A stretch of DNA of 16,030 nucleotides from an uncultured Micavibrio sp. (GTDB lineage: Bacteria > Pseudomonadota > Alphaproteobacteria > Micavibrionales > UBA1664), in contig CALBME010000159.1 in the NCBI GenBank assembly GCA_937896295.1, positions 1 to 16,030 on the forward strand, given 5' to 3'. The number at the start of each line of letters is the position of its first letter. Within the stretch, counting starts at the first letter, position 1. The notes beneath the pieces were generated by a model. That model worked only from the letters and a program-made list of their open reading frames with translations, searched no databases and was not told where the DNA came from. Positions 12,970 to 16,030 of the stretch are shown piece by piece. The position numbers were made by a program, and so were the translations under genes.

Positions 12970-15294
12970 ATGCCAGACACCAGGTTACGCCGGAACAATG
13001 AAACGCCTGTCCCGTATGACCGGGACGATGACGGCAACATCATCTATACCCAGAACGCCGATGGAACGGCGGGGGGCGTGTACACCTATAACGCGCACCG
13101 GCAGGGCGAACTGCCCCCGCCATCGGATGCGCCGCCAGCCGCCAACGATTTCGACGATGCCGCCATTGCGGCGCTGGCCGCGGCGGCCACACTTGCCGCC
13201 GCACGGCAGGGCAAGGCCGCGCAGGACCAGCGCGAGGCCGCAGCCGCCCACCCCAATACGGAAGAGGCGCGGTATCACCTTGCGCAAGAACAAGAGCACC
13301 TGACCGCGCAGAACGCGTACCAGCAACAGGCGCGTGTTGCCAATGCGGGCGGGCCGCGGGCGGCCATCGCACCGGTAAGCCCGGTCAAAGAAGAGATTCA
13401 TGCCACCGTATCAAACCCGGAGCAGCCCGGCACACCGGAAGCCGCAGCCGCGCAGGAGCGTCTTGAGCATCTGAAACAGAACAAGCCCGATCTGGTCGCA
13501 TCGATGGGGGAAGCCGCCATTTACGAACCGGCGGCGTACGAGGATTATACCGAGCAGTCGCTTTTCTATTCCGAAGAGGCGGCGGGCGACCCGGCGGAAA
13601 CACCGCATGAGGGGGCGGAGGTGGCGTCGGGTTCGCTTGATTACGGCAACCATGTGAACGACCCGGAGGCGAGCGAGGCCGAAATTCTGGAAGCGCACCA
13701 CGAACACCTGCGCAGTCTTGGCGACGCGCAGATGGCGCGGGCGCGGTATACGCAGCTTCAGGGCAAGATTGCCGAACTGCGTGCCAAGGGCCTGCCCACC
13801 GGCGCGGTCGAGGCGCAGGCGGGATGGGCGTTGCAGCGCGAGGCGCGCGCCTATGGCCTTGCCAGTCATGCCGAACGCATTGAAGACGGCCAGCGGTGGA
13901 ATTTACGCCTTGAACAGGGCGCACGCGAAACGCAGCGCATGCAGGAAGCGGCGGGCCGGACCCATGACCCCGACGGCGTGCCAGACCAGACACCGCAGGC
14001 ACATGAGGATAACGGCATCATGCCGGCCGCCGCGGCCACGGCCAGCGTGCTTGCCACTGGCGCGGGTGCCACGCATGCGCGGCGCAGGGCAGAGCCGGAA
14101 CGCAGCGCCGCACCGGCGGCGGACAGAATCGCGCCGATAGAGGAACCGCGCGATACGCACACGCCGGATGCGAGCGAGGCATTTGAAGCCGCCGAGGCGC
14201 AAGCGGTGATACACACCGCCGCGGCCAGCGACCATGCGGTGTATACGCCGTCCGCAGATCGCGGCCCCCCCGATACGCACGAGGCCGCCGTCGCCGCCGC
14301 GAAGGCGGGACCGGTCACCGCCGCTGAAACACCGCGTGCGGCGCCACGGGTAAGGAAGGTCTCGGCCACAGCGCCACGCCCGGTGAATGAAACCCCAGCT
14401 CCGCGCCCGCCGGGCGTGCCGGGGGAACCCATGGGCGCACCCATCAATGTCGCGTCGGTGCGCACACCCACGCCGGTGCAGCGTGCGAACGCGCAAGGGT
14501 CGCAAGACCAACCGCAAGCTGCGCCACAACAACAGGCGCGGGCGACGCAGCCTGCGCGCCCGCAACGGGAAGAGCCGGAGCATGCCGCCATACCCGCGCC
14601 GCAGGCGATGGTTGCGATGGACGCGGCGGAAGCCGACATGAATGATGACGGGACAGAGCCGGGCGGCCCCATCGACCAGGCGCAGCGCGGCGTGGTCCAG
14701 CCCGCAGCCCTGCCGCCCAATGTGCGCGCCGAAACCGGCGAGGGCGGGATGACCACTTATATTTTCGTGGCGCCCCCGGAAGCCGTGGCACTGGGGTTCG
14801 AGGCCAGCGTGGTGCTTGGCACCGATGACGGGTCAGGCCATGGCGGCGGTGTCGCCGACCAAGCATGGGCGTTGAGCGCACAGATGGACGCCGCCATCGC
14901 GCAGGCGCGGGAGGAAGCGGAAAACGCATCGCGTGCGCCGGGACCCGACGCCGATTGGTATCCGCCGGATATTTTTGTGCTGGCCGATCATATTCCCGCA
15001 TCGCCGGAAGACCGCCGCCACAAGGTGGAGGAAAAGGTGAACGAGACCATCAATGAAATACGCGATAACGTCATCCAGAGGGAGGTGCAGCCCGGCACCA
15101 TATGGGACCGCGGCGATGACATCATCGAACAAAGTCACAAGGATGACGAGCTGCTGGTCTATAAGGGGCCGATGCCCGGCGATTTCGCGCGAGAGCAGGA
15201 AGAGGCGATGAAACAGCGCCACGCGATGGAAGCCGAGGCGAGACAGAAACAGGCGCCGAAACCGGAAGAGCCGAAGACGCCGGAGCCTGATTAA
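12970..15294 (+). CDS. Large, mostly disordered Ala/Pro/Glu-rich protein of unknown function
   Basis: I do not recognise this 774-residue protein. A good TGGAGG ribosome binding site 6 bases before the ATG and a 15-base gap after the CinA-like gene suggest cotranscription. Residues 14 to 40 (PVPYDRDDDGNIIYTQNADG and GGVYTYN) recall a single YD/RHS-like repeat or a Ca-binding loop, but only once. Residues 60 to 130 are Ala/Gln/Glu helical. Residues 231 to 330 are a charged likely coiled coil (LEAHHEHLRSL, YTQLQGKIAELRAKG). Residues 350 to 590 are Ala/Pro/Thr/Arg-rich and low complexity, probably disordered. A short globular-looking stretch follows at about 594 to 627 (MTTYIFVAPPEAVALGFEAS). 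The last 90 residues are highly charged helix ending in a KPEEPKTPEPD tail. No signal peptide or certain membrane segment is seen. The coding frame is supported by absence of stops and regular codon use in GC-rich DNA. Confidence 0.78.
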   Translation: MPDTRLRRNNETPVPYDRDDDGNIIYTQNADGTAGGVYTYNAHRQGELPPPSDAPPAANDFDDAAIAALAAAATLAAARQGKAAQDQREAAAAHPNTEEARYHLAQEQEHLTAQNAYQQQARVANAGGPRAAIAPVSPVKEEIHATVSNPEQPGTPEAAAAQERLEHLKQNKPDLVASMGEAAIYEPAAYEDYTEQSLFYSEEAAGDPAETPHEGAEVASGSLDYGNHVNDPEASEAEILEAHHEHLRSLGDAQMARARYTQLQGKIAELRAKGLPTGAVEAQAGWALQREARAYGLASHAERIEDGQRWNLRLEQGARETQRMQEAAGRTHDPDGVPDQTPQAHEDNGIMPAAAATASVLATGAGATHARRRAEPERSAAPAADRIAPIEEPRDTHTPDASEAFEAAEAQAVIHTAAASDHAVYTPSADRGPPDTHEAAVAAAKAGPVTAAETPRAAPRVRKVSATAPRPVNETPAPRPPGVPGEPMGAPINVASVRTPTPVQRANAQGSQDQPQAAPQQQARATQPARPQREEPEHAAIPAPQAMVAMDAAEADMNDDGTEPGGPIDQAQRGVVQPAALPPNVRAETGEGGMTTYIFVAPPEAVALGFEASVVLGTDDGSGHGGGVADQAWALSAQMDAAIAQAREEAENASRAPGPDADWYPPDIFVLADHIPASPEDRRHKVEEKVNETINEIRDNVIQREVQPGTIWDRGDDIIEQSHKDDELLVYKGPMPGDFAREQEEAMKQRHAMEAEARQKQAPKPEEPKTPEPD

Positions 15295-15303
15295 ACTCTC
15301 GTA

Positions 15304-15361
15304 TGGTGCCCCCGGCCGGACTTGAACCGGCACGTCCTTTCGAGCTCACGATTTTAAGTCG
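15304..15361 (-). pseudogene. 3' fragment of a tRNA-Leu(UAA) gene, probable attachment-site remnant
   Basis: On the minus strand the sequence reads as the 3' portion of a tRNA. It has anticodon loop CTTAAAA (15358-15352, anticodon TAA) and the 3' anticodon-stem strand TCGTG, then an extended variable arm with a GAAA turn. The T-arm is perfect, GCCGG-TTCAAGT-CCGGC, followed by acceptor strand CGGGGGC, discriminator A and CCA (15306-15304). Only three bases of the 5' anticodon stem (CGA, 15361-15359) match. Beyond that no D-arm or 5' acceptor strand exists in the next 100 bases. The long variable arm and TAA anticodon indicate Leu. A tRNA 3' part without its 5' part is what remains at the far end of an element integrated in a tRNA gene. 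Confidence 0.85.
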
Positions 15362-15373
15362 GAATTTCGTGAG
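15345..15373. repeat. Inverted repeat flanking the anticodon-loop crossover region (candidate integrase core site)
   Basis: CTCACGA (15345-15351) and TCGTGAG (15367-15373) are exact reverse complements around TTTTAAGTCGGAATT. The left arm is tRNA anticodon stem and variable-arm sequence; the right arm is already outside tRNA homology. Tyrosine recombinases commonly bind inverted core half-sites of this type around the strand-exchange region. Confidence 0.45.
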
Positions 15374-15422
15374 TTTTCTTCGTTATTAATCCAATTAAAA
15401 CAATGTATTAATTTTTTTGATC

Positions 15423-15462
15423 TGGGTCACAACGGCCACTTTGGGTCACACGTTGTGTCACA
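15423..15462 (+). repeat. Three direct repeats TGKGTCACA (candidate integrase arm sites or operators)
   Basis: TGGGTCACA occurs at 15423-15431 and 15442-15450, and TGTGTCACA at 15454-15462. They start 19 and 12 bases apart and all point the same way. The third covers most of the -35 region of the promoter for the gene at 15490. Short direct repeats beside an attachment core are typical of arm-type integrase sites; overlap with a promoter also allows an operator role. Confidence 0.55.
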
Positions 15463-15483
15463 TGAGAATGCAGTGTTTATAAT
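15453..15483 (+). promoter_or_regulatory. Promoter for the island gene, probably leaderless
   Basis: A perfect -10 TATAAT lies at 15478-15483. The best -35 is TTGTGT at 15453-15458 with a long 19-base spacer. The ATG at 15490 starts 7 bases after the -10, the normal transcription start position, and there is no Shine-Dalgarno sequence, so the message is probably leaderless. Confidence 0.55.
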
Positions 15484-15489
15484 CATCTC

Positions 15490-16030
15490 ATGCAATGGAC
15501 TTTACCAGATCAAACCAATTGGCGTTTTGACCGAATTCGAACTAATGATCCGACTCGCGCTCAGAGATTGGAAAACTGTGGCACATCTGAGCAATTAAAA
15601 AGTAAGTTGCTGGACGCACTGGCTGAAAACCTAGGTAATAATTCTATTAGGTTTGGGTACGAAAAATCCAAAGATTTTGATGATTATCGAATAGTTATTC
15701 AATTTGCCGTTCAGTCAGAATTATATGATTGGTTTTTCAATGGCAGAACAGGGTATCGAGCGCATTACAAAAGTAATCCTTACTATGGACTTTTTTTCAA
15801 TGCTGAACTTGTTCAGTTTGTATGTAATTTCTTAAATGATCGGCTCCCTGAAAATTTTCCCGGCTGTAAATTTAATTTCCGATTTGAGAATCCTGAACCG
15901 TTTGAAATATCCAAATCGTTTCTGATTACATCTCTTCATTCTTATTTCTCAAAAATATGGCGATGCGATACGCGCATAGAATTGAACGGCGAAAAGCCAA
16001 CAGAGTTTTCCTCACCTGTCACTGGTCCAA
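15490..16030 (+). CDS. Unrecognised AT-rich island gene, 3' truncated by window end
   Basis: An uninterrupted frame of 180 codons runs from ATG 15490 to the window end. It begins MQWTLPDQTNWRFDRIRTND and continues with KSKLLDALAENLGNNSIRFG, FDDYRIVIQFAVQSELYDWF, YYGLFFNAELVQFVCNFLND and FEISKSFLITSLHSYFSKIW. It is rich in aromatic residues and Asn, and alternates strand-like and helix-like stretches without a signal peptide or membrane segment, so a cytoplasmic globular protein is expected. I do not recognise a family and no catalytic motif is evident. Codon use is AT-rich, unlike the rest of the window. It is the first gene inside the element, transcribed inward. Integrase is not excluded for a later domain, but nothing seen supports it. 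Confidence 0.75.
   Translation, partial: MQWTLPDQTNWRFDRIRTNDPTRAQRLENCGTSEQLKSKLLDALAENLGNNSIRFGYEKSKDFDDYRIVIQFAVQSELYDWFFNGRTGYRAHYKSNPYYGLFFNAELVQFVCNFLNDRLPENFPGCKFNFRFENPEPFEISKSFLITSLHSYFSKIWRCDTRIELNGEKPTEFSSPVTGP

Larger units (their letters stand above)
15359..16030. mobile_element. Left edge of an integrated genomic island or prophage
   Basis: From the tRNA fragment rightward, base composition falls sharply: runs of A and T and codons such as TTA, AGA and ATA appear, unlike the preceding GC-rich genes. Together with the displaced tRNA-Leu 3' end, the inverted repeat at 15345-15373 and the three direct repeats at 15423-15462, this marks the boundary of an integrated element. No integrase or other mobility gene is visible in the 670 bases available, so the element's type is undetermined. 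Positions 15374-15422 hold only AT-rich sequence. Confidence 0.7.

Noticed and set aside
13866..14756. 296-codon minus-strand frame opposite the 774-residue gene
   Set aside because: Ala/Cys/Gly/Ser-rich composition typical of reversed Ala/Pro/Arg codons; no start signal. The plus frame is longer, has a strong ribosome binding site and follows the CinA-like gene closely.
15304..15420. Complete tRNA-Leu gene, or one interrupted by a group I intron at the anticodon
   Set aside because: No D-arm or 5' acceptor strand lies within reach. Homology continues through the whole anticodon loop into the stem, past the usual intron insertion point in tRNA-Leu(UAA), so an intron boundary does not fit.
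1..16030. CRISPR array, insertion sequence, rRNA or complete tRNA genes
   Set aside because: No regularly spaced repeats, transposase or terminal repeats, or rRNA-like sequence were seen anywhere in the window.

Overview
The window is about 16 kb of bacterial chromosome with an Illumina adapter still attached at its left end, so position 1 is an assembly or contig end and not a natural boundary. Most of it is GC-rich. The gene set (UvrB, paired periplasmic and cytoplasmic cyclophilins, a fused PabB-PabC, a small TGPRT...GK...NALK protein, a stand-alone CinA-type domain) and the base composition suggest an alphaproteobacterium. I cannot place it more precisely from the sequence alone.

Layout. 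28-1050 (+) is the C-terminal half of uvrB, followed by two unrecognised proteins with single hydrophobic segments (1092-1874 and 1916-2593). From 5826 down to 2419 a minus-strand cluster holds two small overlapping unknown genes under a good sigma-70 promoter, then periplasmic cyclophilin, cytoplasmic cyclophilin and a GH13 alpha-glucosidase. The alpha-glucosidase runs 175 bases into the convergent 225-residue gene. 5881-7625 is a looser stretch: two small lipoprotein genes on the minus strand flank a divergent cold-shock-like gene and a true cspA with a structured leader, a strong ribosome binding site and a clear intrinsic terminator.

12172 down to 7723 (-) is a tight operon: pabBC (p-aminobenzoate for folate), map (methionine aminopeptidase), radC (JAB/MPN fold) and purB (adenylosuccinate lyase), with gaps of +10, -14 and -1 bases. 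Divergent from it, 26 bases away, are a CinA/MoaB-type molybdopterin-binding-domain protein and a 774-residue, Ala/Pro/Glu-rich, largely disordered unknown protein.

The right end is the most interesting part. Immediately after the 774-residue gene lies the 3' portion of a tRNA-Leu(UAA) gene on the minus strand, from anticodon loop to CCA, with no 5' half. To its right the sequence becomes abruptly AT-rich and carries three TGKGTCACA repeats, a TATAAT promoter and an unrecognised gene that runs off the window. This is the expected structure of a displaced tRNA attachment site at the left edge of an integrated element. The intact tRNA-Leu and probably the integrase should lie further right, beyond the window.
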